Source: Gemmatimonadales bacterium (GTDB lineage Bacteria > Gemmatimonadota > Gemmatimonadetes > Gemmatimonadales > GWC2-71-9). Taken from it: a DNA stretch of 64,000 bases. Position 1 is the stretch's first letter. Every line of letters begins with the position of its first letter. This document shows, piece by piece, positions 43,530 to 50,727 of this stretch. Where the stretch lies: NCBI GenBank assembly GCA_036500345.1, contig DASYCE010000031.1, positions 1 through 64,000 on the forward strand. The letters run 5' to 3'. The notes beneath the pieces are model-generated. The model did not search any database and had not been told where the DNA came from. It worked only from the letters and a program-made list of their open reading frames with translations. The position numbers and the translations under genes were made by a program.

Positions 43530-45463
43530 AGGGACGAATCGGCGTAGAGGGTCACCGTCGCGCCGTGAGGCAGCGAATCTCCCACCGCCGGCACGGTGGA
43601 CCGGACGCGTGCGCGGCCGACGAGGCGGACTTCGAATCCGGCGCGCTGCAAGGCAACGACCGCGGCGCGGAGATTCAATCCGGCAATCGCGGGGACCGCC
43701 ATCCGATCGGATGGCGGCACGGCGGGCCGCACGGGCAGCGTCACCGTCTGCGTCGAGACGCTTTCGGCGGCGACCGGTCGCGATTCGGCGATGTTGACGT
43801 GCGCCGTGAGCCGACTCCGGTCGAAGAGGGACTCCGACGATGCCAGCGCTTGCAGGATGATCGACCGCACCGCCGGCGCTGCCACGTCACTGCCGAAAAA
43901 GACGCCCTGGGGATGATCGATCATCACGTAAATCACCACCTGCGGATTGTCTCCCGGAAAGATCCCCGCGAACGAGCCGCGATAGCCGTGGTCCTTGGTC
44001 TTGGCGGTCCCCGTCTTTCCCGGCACGGCGTAGCGCACCAGCTGCGCCTTCTCCCCGGTGCCGCCGCTATCGGTCACCATCTCCAGATATGCCATCAGTT
44101 GCCGGGCGACGCCTTCCGGTACCGCGTGCCGCAAGGTGTCGAGACGATGCCGCCAGAGCACCGCGCCACGGTCGTTCCGCACTTCGGAAATCAGCGCCGG
44201 AGCCATCACCACGCCGTGATTGGCGATGACACCGTACCCCGCCGCAAGTTGCGCCGCGGTCGCTTCCCATTCGTATCCCTGGCCGAGTGACGGCTGGGTG
44301 TACTCCCGATTGGCCCAGAGCGACGGTCGCTGCAAGAGCCCGGGCGCTTCGCCGGGAAATCCGGTCGCCGGCGCGGCGCCGAACCCGAAATCCCGGATCG
44401 TCTCGTACTGCTCGGCCGGTGTGAGTCGCATCGCGAACTGGGAGATCGCGATGTTGCTCGAAAAGCGAACGGTTTCGCCGAGGGTGACGGGGCCGTGCAA
44501 TTTGTGTTCGTCCTGGATGCGACGCGTGGTGCGGCCGATCGGCATGCGCCAGTCGCCATCTTCGCCGTTGACCGGCGTGGTGTCGCGGTTGGCGCGCAGC
44601 AGCGCAGCGATGGTGAAGAGTTTGGATGTCGAGCCCGGTTCGTTCGGTTCCACGAATGCAGACGACGTCGAGACTTGCTTCCCCGACACGGTGTCGGTTC
44701 GCACCGATGCCACCGCGAGAAACTCGCCGGTTCGAACGGCCATGATGACCACGTCGCCGCCGCGCGCGCGGCTGGTGTCGATCGCATGACGCAACGCACC
44801 CTCGGCGATCGCCTGGAGGTTCGCGTCGATCGTGAGATAGACGTCGTCGCCGGCCACCGGTGCGATCGCCGGCGGCCCCGGCGCTTCGAGGCGGTTTCCC
44901 TTGGCATCGAGGAGGTAGTGCGTCTTCCCTGGCCGACCCTGCAGCAGCGTGTCGAGCGCCTTCTCCATCCCTTCGATGCCGCTGGTCCCGTTGTCGTCGA
45001 GCCGGCCGAGGATCCGGTCGGCGAGCGTTTCCATCGGATAGATCCGGCGGTACACCACCTGAAGCGACACGCCGCGGATCGAGCGGATCGGCTCGATCGC
45101 CTCGGCGCTGAACGGGCCGTTGAAATAGGGATAGTCGTTGCGGAAGGCGGCGTCGACCCGGGCGGCCGGAAGATTGAGATCGCGGATGAGATGGGTGCGC
45201 AGGCCCGCGGTATCACGGACCTGATCGAGGGCGATGGAGACGCGGTATTGCTCGCCCGTCACCGCAAGCGGATGTCCGTGTCGATCGAGAATCCGTCCAC
45301 GGCGCGGCGCGACGATCCAGTCACCACTCCGTCGCTTGCTGGCGCGCGCATGCCAGGTGGCGTGCTGCAGTACCTGCACCTGAAAGCTGCGCCCGAGGAC
45401 GAGCAACGTCGCTGCACCGAGCATCGCTTCGAGCACGAGGATCCGCGCGGCGGGTTTCGCCAT
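43526..45463 (-). CDS. ftsI: Septal transpeptidase FtsI (PBP3-like) with a C-terminal PASTA domain
   Basis: A 645-residue monofunctional class B penicillin-binding protein crosslinking septal murein with FtsW. Residues 10-25 form the membrane anchor. The N-terminal dimerisation domain has RRGRILDRHGHPLAVTG near residue 55. The transpeptidase domain carries EPGSTSKLF with the nucleophile Ser278 and Lys281, then RFSSNIAIS and VPGKTGTAKTKD. After about residue 580 a single PASTA-like module follows (AVPAIAGLNLRAAVVALQRA, then VTLYADSS). PASTA tails are typical of SpoVD/PBP2x forms of Firmicutes and of some other phyla. The start overlaps ftsL (TGATG). Confidence 0.95.
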   Translation of the reverse strand: MAKPAARILVLEAMLGAATLLVLGRSFQVQVLQHATWHARASKRRSGDWIVAPRRGRILDRHGHPLAVTGEQYRVSIALDQVRDTAGLRTHLIRDLNLPAARVDAAFRNDYPYFNGPFSAEAIEPIRSIRGVSLQVVYRRIYPMETLADRILGRLDDNGTSGIEGMEKALDTLLQGRPGKTHYLLDAKGNRLEAPGPPAIAPVAGDDVYLTIDANLQAIAEGALRHAIDTSRARGGDVVIMAVRTGEFLAVASVRTDTVSGKQVSTSSAFVEPNEPGSTSKLFTIAALLRANRDTTPVNGEDGDWRMPIGRTTRRIQDEHKLHGPVTLGETVRFSSNIAISQFAMRLTPAEQYETIRDFGFGAAPATGFPGEAPGLLQRPSLWANREYTQPSLGQGYEWEATAAQLAAGYGVIANHGVVMAPALISEVRNDRGAVLWRHRLDTLRHAVPEGVARQLMAYLEMVTDSGGTGEKAQLVRYAVPGKTGTAKTKDHGYRGSFAGIFPGDNPQVVIYVMIDHPQGVFFGSDVAAPAVRSIILQALASSESLFDRSRLTAHVNIAESRPVAAESVSTQTVTLPVRPAVPPSDRMAVPAIAGLNLRAAVVALQRAGFEVRLVGRARVRSTVPAVGDSLPHGATVTLYADSSL

Positions 45464-45744
45464 CAGTGCCCGCTGGCGATCGGCAGCTGGATCATTTCGG
45501 TATCGAGCGCCATGCGGAGCCCGAGCGGCCGCACGCGCGGCGCGAGCTCCTGTGCCGTTTCCAGCGCGGTGATGCGCGCCTGCAGATCACCTTCGCGGCT
45601 CTGCAGCGCCTTGATCTGGTTGTCGAGCTGATCGAGACGACGCTGCGCCGGAAATCCCCGGTCGTCGCGCCAGACCACGACGCCAACTGCCGCGAGAAAG
45701 ACCGCAGTCCAGGCCAGAACGAGGTAGCGTCCCTTAACCCGCAT
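45463..45744 (-). CDS. ftsL: Cell division protein FtsL
   Basis: A 93-residue bitopic division protein. MRVKGRYLVLAWTAVFLAAV is a short basic tail and the single membrane helix. Residues ~45-75 form the periplasmic coiled coil (LDQLDNQIKALQSREGDLQ, leucine-rich heptads). It would bind FtsB and FtsQ; no ftsB gene lies in the window. The ATG at 45744 lies inside the end of rsmH (11 nt overlap). Assignment rests on position between rsmH and ftsI and on the topology, since FtsL sequences are poorly conserved. Confidence 0.85.
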   Translation of the reverse strand: MRVKGRYLVLAWTAVFLAAVGVVVWRDDRGFPAQRRLDQLDNQIKALQSREGDLQARITALETAQELAPRVRPLGLRMALDTEMIQLPIASGH

Positions 45745-46648
45745 GATCAATCCGGAAGAATCGGAGCTTGGCACTGCGTGCGCGTGGATTGGCAGCGATC
45801 TCCGCCGCGAGCGGGATGATCGCCTTCCGAGGCTCGGCCCGGCCGAACGGAGTCTTGCCGCAGATGCATTGCGGCAGCCCGGGCGGGCAGGTACACCCCT
45901 GCTCCCAAGCGCGGAACTCCTGCTTGACCAGTCGATCCTCGCCCGAATGATAACTGATCACGGCGAGGGTACCGCCGGTCGGCAACGCCGACCGAAAGGC
46001 CGGCAGGGCGCGTGCGAGGCCGCCGAGTTCGTCGTTGACGGCGATGCGGATCCCCTGGAAGATGCGGGCGAAGTCCGGAGGACCGCTACGGGGGCCGAGG
46101 ACGGCGCGGATGGCGTTGACCAGATCATCGCTCGTGGCAAATGGAGCGTTCGCCCGACGGCGGATGACCTCCCGCGCGAGCCGGGATGCGCGTGGCTCGT
46201 CGGCATAGTGACGAAGCGCTGTTTCCATGTCGCGTTCGTCGGTTTCGGCGAGCCAGTCGGCGGCCGTCGCGGCGTCGGGGCCCATCCGCATGTCGAGCGG
46301 CGCCCCTGGCCGGAAGGAGAAGCCGCGAGCGCCGTCATCGAGCTGGCGCGAGGAAACGCCGAGGTCGAGGAGGATGAAGTCGGGGCGGAAGGCCGCGACA
46401 GCCGCGATCGCTGCATCCGAACCGTACGGCGACTGGAGGAATGTCACGGCACGCCCGGCAAGCCGGTCGCGCGCCGTCGCGAGCGCGTCCGGGTCGCGAT
46501 CGATGCCAAGGAGTTCGGTGCCGAGGTCGAGGAGTGCCGCGGCGTGACCACCGTGGCCCAGGGTGGCGTCGACGACTCGGCGGGCGCCGCGGGCGCGTTC
46601 GATGATCGGGGTGAGAAGAACCGGAACGTGAAAGGGCGCGTCGGGCAT
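45734..46648 (-). CDS. rsmH: 16S rRNA (cytosine-1402-N4)-methyltransferase
   Basis: SAM-dependent enzyme methylating C1402 in the ribosomal P site, usual head of the division cluster (formerly mraW). The 304 residues contain VVDATLGHGGHAAALLDLG near residue 22 (SAM site) and PDFILLDLGVSSRQLDD near residue 90. RGFSFRPGAPLDMRMGP and TLAVISYHSGEDRLVKQEF follow. A CxC cluster near 250 (GCTCPPGLPQCICGKTPFG) is a normal family feature. The ATG at 46648 is preferred over a TTG one codon upstream. No mraZ precedes it. Confidence 0.96.
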   Translation of the reverse strand: MPDAPFHVPVLLTPIIERARGARRVVDATLGHGGHAAALLDLGTELLGIDRDPDALATARDRLAGRAVTFLQSPYGSDAAIAAVAAFRPDFILLDLGVSSRQLDDGARGFSFRPGAPLDMRMGPDAATAADWLAETDERDMETALRHYADEPRASRLAREVIRRRANAPFATSDDLVNAIRAVLGPRSGPPDFARIFQGIRIAVNDELGGLARALPAFRSALPTGGTLAVISYHSGEDRLVKQEFRAWEQGCTCPPGLPQCICGKTPFGRAEPRKAIIPLAAEIAANPRARSAKLRFFRIDHAG

Positions 46649-46667
46649 CAAGGTTCCGGAAACAGAT

Positions 46668-46693
46668 CACCCCGTCCGATCTCGAACGGGGTG
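46668..46693 (-). terminator. Hairpin between tRNA-Asp and rsmH
   Basis: CACCCCGT and ACGGGGTG pair perfectly (8 bp) around a 10 nt loop, 4 nt after the tRNA 3' end and 20 nt before the rsmH ATG. A short run (ATCTGTTT) follows on the minus strand, weakly terminator-like. It could end the tRNA transcript or attenuate read-through into the division cluster. Confidence 0.5.
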
Positions 46694-46697
46694 GATA

Positions 46698-46772
46698 CGG
46701 GGCTGACGGGGCTCGAACCCGCGACCTCCGCAGTGACAGTGCGGCACTCTAACCAAACTGAGCTACAGCCCC
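46698..46772 (-). tRNA. tRNA-Asp (anticodon GTC)
   Basis: A complete cloverleaf on the minus strand. Acceptor stem GGGGCTG pairs with CAGCCCC. The D arm has AGTTTGGTTA, the anticodon stem CCGCA/TGCGG holds loop CTGTCAC with anticodon GTC, and the T arm is GCGGG-TTCGAAC-CCCGT. The discriminator is G, as expected for Asp. CCA is not encoded. Confidence 0.97.
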
Positions 46773-46779
46773 TCAACGT

Positions 46780-46805
46780 CCGGACGCGAAGCTAATCGCG
46801 TCCGG
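46780..46805 (-). terminator. Hairpin after the secreted TPR-like gene
   Basis: A perfect 9 bp stem (CCGGACGCG / CGCGTCCGG) with an 8 nt loop lies between the stop of the secreted protein gene (46822) and the 5' end of tRNA-Asp (46772). There is no T-run; position and strength suggest a terminator. Confidence 0.6.
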
Positions 46806-46821
46806 CAGCATTGGGGAGGGG

Positions 46822-48615
46822 TCAGGGCGTCTTGCAGAAGGCCGACTTCATCGCCGGAATCTGCGTTCGTTCCTGCTGAATCGGGGCCACGAATGCCGTG
46901 CCGAACGCCGCGATGTTTTGATTGGAACTCGCCGCGATCGCCGTCACCGACGGCTCGAGGAGGTCGAGGAACGCCACATACTTGTTGACGGTGTCACATG
47001 ACTTGTCGCTGCGCACCTGTTGCGACAGGACCGACAAACCTGGACGCAGTCCGAGGACGATGAAGTAGTTGGCGTATTCCACGAGCTGCTTGTTCGACGG
47101 GCTGATGTCGAGCACCGCCTGGCTCAGGTGGACCATGGTGGAATCATCGCTCGCCGTGTGCTTGGTCGAATCGGCCGCGCGTACCGATGCCGAATCGGCG
47201 AACTGGATCAGGAGGCCGGAATACTTGTTCTTGGTATCGTCGTCGGACTTCTTGATCTGCGGCACGAACGCGAGCGCGGCGCTGTCCCGGTGCGCGTTCA
47301 GCAGCGACAAGGTGACGAGCAGCAGGGGCTTGGTGTTCGTCGGGTCGAGCCGGACCAGCAGGTTGGCCAGGCGAACGGCAGAGTCGATCTGCCCCGCCCC
47401 GGCAAAGAGCTGCATTTCGAGCTGGAGCGGATCGGGGTTGTTGGGATACTTCTTCACATACCGCTGTGCGAAGGTCATCGAGTCCTGACGGGTCCCGGCG
47501 ACGAACTCGATCTTCTGGAAGAACAGGGTGTCCGCACGTTCGGGGTCGAGCTCGTACTCATGGGCAAAGGCATCGAAGGCGCACTTGTACTTCGCCTGCT
47601 GCTGTGCCGGAACCGTGTCATTGGCGCCTTGTGCGGCGCAGGCATTCCCCTGCAGATCAGGCCAGTCCGGGTTGGTCGGATCGAGCTTGCTCTGCTGATC
47701 GACAACCTGGGCGGCCGCTTCGGGGTGTCCGTACGCCGTGAAAATCCGGATCGCGTCGTTGGCGAGCTTGGTGTTGGTCGGCGCGATGGTGATCATCTGC
47801 TGGTAGTCGCTGACGACGGCCGAGGAGTCGTGCTTCCGGCTGTCGATGGTGGCGAGCTGGAAGACTGCCTGGAGCGACATCGGGTCGGCGGTGACGGCGT
47901 TCTTGAAATGCTGCAGCGCCTCGCCCGATGACGAATCCTTCGCCTGGGCGATTTCCCCGAGGCAGAATTCCGCCGTGCCGAAGCCGGGGACGGTCTTGAG
48001 CGCCTTGTTGGCGGACTCGATCGCCTTCGACGGATTGCTGGTCTGGTTGTCGTTGCAGGCCTTGGCATCCGCGTACGCCTTGAAAAGGATCGTCACCTGG
48101 TCGGCGAGCTTCGATCCCATGTCGTTGAGCTGCTGACCCGCCGCCTGTGTCGACTTGATCACATGACCGGCGCCGTCGTTGGAGCCGCTGAAGCGCGTGT
48201 TCGCGACATACCGGCCATCGGCTCCCTTCGAGAGGGCCGTGCTGACCAGGACGCGGGCGCTGAGCTGATTCTGGACGGTGCGGGCCAGCTCGGGCGGCAG
48301 GAGCGCGTCGGCGCTGTAGCCCCACTGCACCAGCGAGTTGTTCATCTGCAACCGGGTGATGACCTGCCAGTCACCGCCGTCAATTGCCCGTGCCAGCTTG
48401 TCGCGCAACCCATTGCCGAGGAGCACGGCGTTGGTCGAGTCGGTCGGCGAGGGGGGATAGACCGACGGGAACGGCGTGGCGACGAGCACCTTGGTGGCGG
48501 GGATGGCGATCACCGCGGCGCAGTTCACGCAGGAACCGGCGCGAATCCCCTGCGATGACGCAGGCGGGACCGCCATGGCGGCCAGTAACGAAATCGACAG
48601 CACCTGTTGCAGCAT
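46822..48615 (-). CDS. Exported tetratricopeptide-like protein of unknown function
   Basis: A 597-residue protein beginning at ATG 48615, after a GGGGG tract. A signal peptide (residues 1-22, SISLLAAMAVPPASSQ) precedes a short Cys pair (GSCVNCAAV). The region of about 30-130 has strand-helix character (VLVATPFPSVYPPSPTD, LLGNGLRDKLARAIDGGDWQ), like FlgO/LpoB-type curli-related domains. From about 165 onward there are helical pairs resembling degenerate TPRs (PSKAIESANKALKTVPGFGT, EALQHFKNAVTADPMSLQAV, PDPLQLEMQLFAGAGQIDSA). Many cysteines are scattered. No enzymatic motif is seen. It stands alone between the two tRNA genes; role unknown. Confidence 0.7.
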   Translation of the reverse strand: MLQQVLSISLLAAMAVPPASSQGIRAGSCVNCAAVIAIPATKVLVATPFPSVYPPSPTDSTNAVLLGNGLRDKLARAIDGGDWQVITRLQMNNSLVQWGYSADALLPPELARTVQNQLSARVLVSTALSKGADGRYVANTRFSGSNDGAGHVIKSTQAAGQQLNDMGSKLADQVTILFKAYADAKACNDNQTSNPSKAIESANKALKTVPGFGTAEFCLGEIAQAKDSSSGEALQHFKNAVTADPMSLQAVFQLATIDSRKHDSSAVVSDYQQMITIAPTNTKLANDAIRIFTAYGHPEAAAQVVDQQSKLDPTNPDWPDLQGNACAAQGANDTVPAQQQAKYKCAFDAFAHEYELDPERADTLFFQKIEFVAGTRQDSMTFAQRYVKKYPNNPDPLQLEMQLFAGAGQIDSAVRLANLLVRLDPTNTKPLLLVTLSLLNAHRDSAALAFVPQIKKSDDDTKNKYSGLLIQFADSASVRAADSTKHTASDDSTMVHLSQAVLDISPSNKQLVEYANYFIVLGLRPGLSVLSQQVRSDKSCDTVNKYVAFLDLLEPSVTAIAASSNQNIAAFGTAFVAPIQQERTQIPAMKSAFCKTP

Positions 48616-48694
48616 CCCAAGGACCCCCGTCAAGTATTTGCTTCAAGTGAGTACGTCCCGCACCCTCGCGGGGCTGAGGCGCTACGCACGGCGA

Positions 48695-48768
48695 TGGGCG
48701 AAGAGGGACTCGAACCCCCGACATCCTGCGTGTAAGGCAGGCGCTCTAACCAGCTGAGCTATTCGCCC
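48695..48768 (-). tRNA. tRNA-Val (anticodon TAC)
   Basis: A complete cloverleaf on the minus strand. Acceptor GGGCGAA pairs with TTCGCCC; the anticodon stem CCTGC/GCAGG holds loop CTTACAC with anticodon TAC; the T arm is GGGGG-TTCGAGT-CCCTC. Discriminator A. CCA is not encoded. Its 5' end is only 4 nt after the stop of the small membrane protein gene, so it may be cut from that transcript. Confidence 0.97.
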
Positions 48769-48772
48769 GACG

Positions 48773-48970
48773 TCAGGCCAGCAACGCCAGCGGAAAGAGC
48801 ACGCAATACCCAACCACCAATAGGACGGATGCCGCCTCCGCAGCCCCACTCCCGGAACTCAGTACCACATAACCTGCGGCGATGGTCAGCACCGCCGCGC
48901 CAAGCAGGGCGAGGTTGCGACCCCCGAACTGCCGGGGCCGGGCGTCTTCAGTCGGATTGGTGGGTGGCAT
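48773..48970 (-). CDS. Small two-helix membrane protein, DUF3098-like
   Basis: A 65-residue protein. A basic/polar N-terminus (TEDARPRQFGGRNL) leads to two membrane helices (residues 21-38 and 46-64) joined by a short SGSGAAEAA loop. The FGGRNLALLGAAVLTIAAGY start and GYCVLFPLALL end resemble DUF3098 proteins of Bacteroidetes and relatives. No function is known. It lies 33 nt after the peptidase gene and 4 nt ahead of tRNA-Val, on the same strand, so may be the tail of the long signalling operon. Confidence 0.6.
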   Translation of the reverse strand: MPPTNPTEDARPRQFGGRNLALLGAAVLTIAAGYVVLSSGSGAAEAASVLLVVGYCVLFPLALLA

Positions 48971-49003
48971 TGCTTTGGACGCTAGCGCCTCAGGTGCGGG
49001 CGG

Positions 49004-49957
49004 TCAAGTTGAATGTGGTCCAACCTCTTGAATCGTAATCGTTTCGTCATCTTCTGGCGGTTCGGGCCACCCCTCGTCCAGCGCGGCACGCCGCGGTGCG
49101 TCACGACCGCGCCGAGTCGCTGCGGCCCAGCTCAGCAACACCGTCACCACCAACCAGAGTCCGCCAGTCGCCAGCCAGACCACCACGTTGTAGCGCCCGC
49201 GAACCGACCGCTGCCACGCCTCCTCGAACCGATCGGGACTGAGCCCGGCGCCGATCGAGAGCGCGCTGTCAAAGGGAACACCCCGCTCCAGCAACGCCAC
49301 GAATTCGCTCAGGTGCCCATTCCGACTTCTCCGTCCCACCTCAGCCACCGCCGACCCGGCAAGCGCATACGCCGTCTCGGCGTCCAGGCTGCTTCCACGT
49401 AACGCCCCGTCGAGCGCGCGGAGTTCCGGGACATGGCCGGTCGCGACGGCAAGGTTCAGTCGAAGGACGGCAAAGCGATCGTATTCCTGCGCCGCAAGCA
49501 CCGCGTACCCCTCGTCAAACCAGAGCGGCACTCGTTCAGTGACCGACTGGTGCAGGACGACGTGCGCGAGTTCGTGACGCAGCGTCTGGTATGGGTCGCC
49601 GGCATTGAGGCGGATGATGACGACGTGGCTCGCGGGAAAGGTGACCCCGGCCCCCCACCCCGGCACCCGGCCACGGGAGAGCCGCATGAAGTCGTTTTTG
49701 TCGCGGGCGAGAAAGATCAGCAGCGGCCCGACGTCTGTCCTGCCGATTGCCAGCCAGTCGTGTGGTTCCGATGCGGCTTCGGCGAGCGCGGTTCCGAGAG
49801 CGAGGTGGGCGGAATCGGCAACCACCGTGATATCACCAACGGTGACGTGACGCACCGGGTCAGCGGGGCTGCCAAGCTGCAGCAGGAGTCCGATCAGGCG
49901 AAGGGCGAACGTGGCGGAGTCCCTCCGGCCGCCATGGTGTCGAGCAATTCCCGGCAC
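49004..49957 (-). CDS. Membrane-anchored gluzincin metallopeptidase (peptidase MA type)
   Basis: A 317-residue protein with HELAH zinc motif (RHELAHVVLHQS, about residue 128), then a Glu in WFDEGYAVLAAQEYDRF that can be the third ligand. This is the gluzincin/peptidase MA-like arrangement. Near the N-terminus (residues ~16-28) is a hydrophobic stretch behind basic residues, probably a signal peptide. The C-terminus has one membrane helix (about residues 258-277), then an acidic cytosolic tail. I chose GTG 49957, giving a signal-like start; a start farther upstream (50002) or near 49897 is possible. It overlaps the upstream TPR gene by about 64 nt. Last large gene of the signalling run; substrate unknown. 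Confidence 0.72.
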   Translation of the reverse strand: MPGIARHHGGRRDSATFALRLIGLLLQLGSPADPVRHVTVGDITVVADSAHLALGTALAEAASEPHDWLAIGRTDVGPLLIFLARDKNDFMRLSRGRVPGWGAGVTFPASHVVIIRLNAGDPYQTLRHELAHVVLHQSVTERVPLWFDEGYAVLAAQEYDRFAVLRLNLAVATGHVPELRALDGALRGSSLDAETAYALAGSAVAEVGRRSRNGHLSEFVALLERGVPFDSALSIGAGLSPDRFEEAWQRSVRGRYNVVVWLATGGLWLVVTVLLSWAAATRRGRDAPRRAALDEGWPEPPEDDETITIQEVGPHST

Positions 49958-50727
49958 CGCGCCGCGTGAGGCGAATGACGGATCGCCGCGCCGACGGCCC
50001 ACGCTTCACGTGCGCCGTCATGCTGGCCTTTGCGCCAGAGGGCGCGCCCGAGTTCGGCCCACCCTTCCGCGAGGTTCGGGCCGAGTGTCACGGCGCGCCG
50101 CAGCATCTCGATGGCATCGGAGGGCATGTCGCGTTCGAGGTAAGCCACGCCGAGCCAGAAATTGGCGTAGAGCGCAGCGCGCGCATCACCGCTGCGTGCC
50201 GCCGCGCGCGAGAGATGCTCGATCGCTTCACCGAGAATTCCCTTGCGCAGGCAGATGGCACCCACGGCAACGCGCGCGAGCCCGTGCTCGGGTTCCCGCA
50301 GCAACACCTGCAGACATAGCTGCAACGCCTCGTCATTCCGGTTCTGATACATCAATGCCCAACCCAGCAACGCTTCCGCAGTGGTACTTGTCGCGTCGAG
50401 CGAGATGGCGTGCCGCAGTTCGGCCTGCGCCGTGGTCCAGTCGCCGCCCGCGAGTGCCGTCCATCCCCGCTCCACATGTGTCGAGGCGCCGATATGATCG
50501 TGCCGTGCCGTCGCCGCGCCGTCCTGGGGCAACGCCTTGAAGCGCTCGACCAGTTCCCGGATCCGTTCCTTGAATGCAGCGAGGTCGGTGATCGTCGACT
50601 CGGTCCGCTTGAAGAGTGCGACGATGGCGCCCCGGACCGCCGCGCGATCGGCGGGCGCGACCGGCTGGCGCATCGCTTCCTCGAGTCGATCGAATTCCTC
50701 CTGCAGCGCCGGAAACTCGTCGCTCAT
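49894..50727 (-). CDS. TPR protein of the signalling cluster
   Basis: A 277-residue cytosolic protein. The N-terminal 80 residues are a charged helical region (ALQEEFDRLEEAMRQPV, FKERIRELVERFKALPQ). About four TPR units follow, e.g. GWTALAGGDWTTAQAELRHA, ARVAVGAICLRKGILGEAIE and LGVAYLERDMPSDAIEMLRR. TPRs are protein-binding scaffolds; no catalytic motif is present. The ATG at 50727 overlaps the DUF4388-TPR gene by 4 nt. Conserved place between this gene and the peptidase suggests a scaffold for the same pathway. Confidence 0.78.
   Translation of the reverse strand: MSDEFPALQEEFDRLEEAMRQPVAPADRAAVRGAIVALFKRTESTITDLAAFKERIRELVERFKALPQDGAATARHDHIGASTHVERGWTALAGGDWTTAQAELRHAISLDATSTTAEALLGWALMYQNRNDEALQLCLQVLLREPEHGLARVAVGAICLRKGILGEAIEHLSRAAARSGDARAALYANFWLGVAYLERDMPSDAIEMLRRAVTLGPNLAEGWAELGRALWRKGQHDGAREAWAVGAAIRHSPHAARCRELLDTMAAGGTPPRSPFA

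Noticed and set aside
46698-48768. tRNA genes as integration sites for a mobile island
   Set aside because: There is no integrase, no direct repeat of a tRNA 3' end that I can find, and gene style is the same on both sides.
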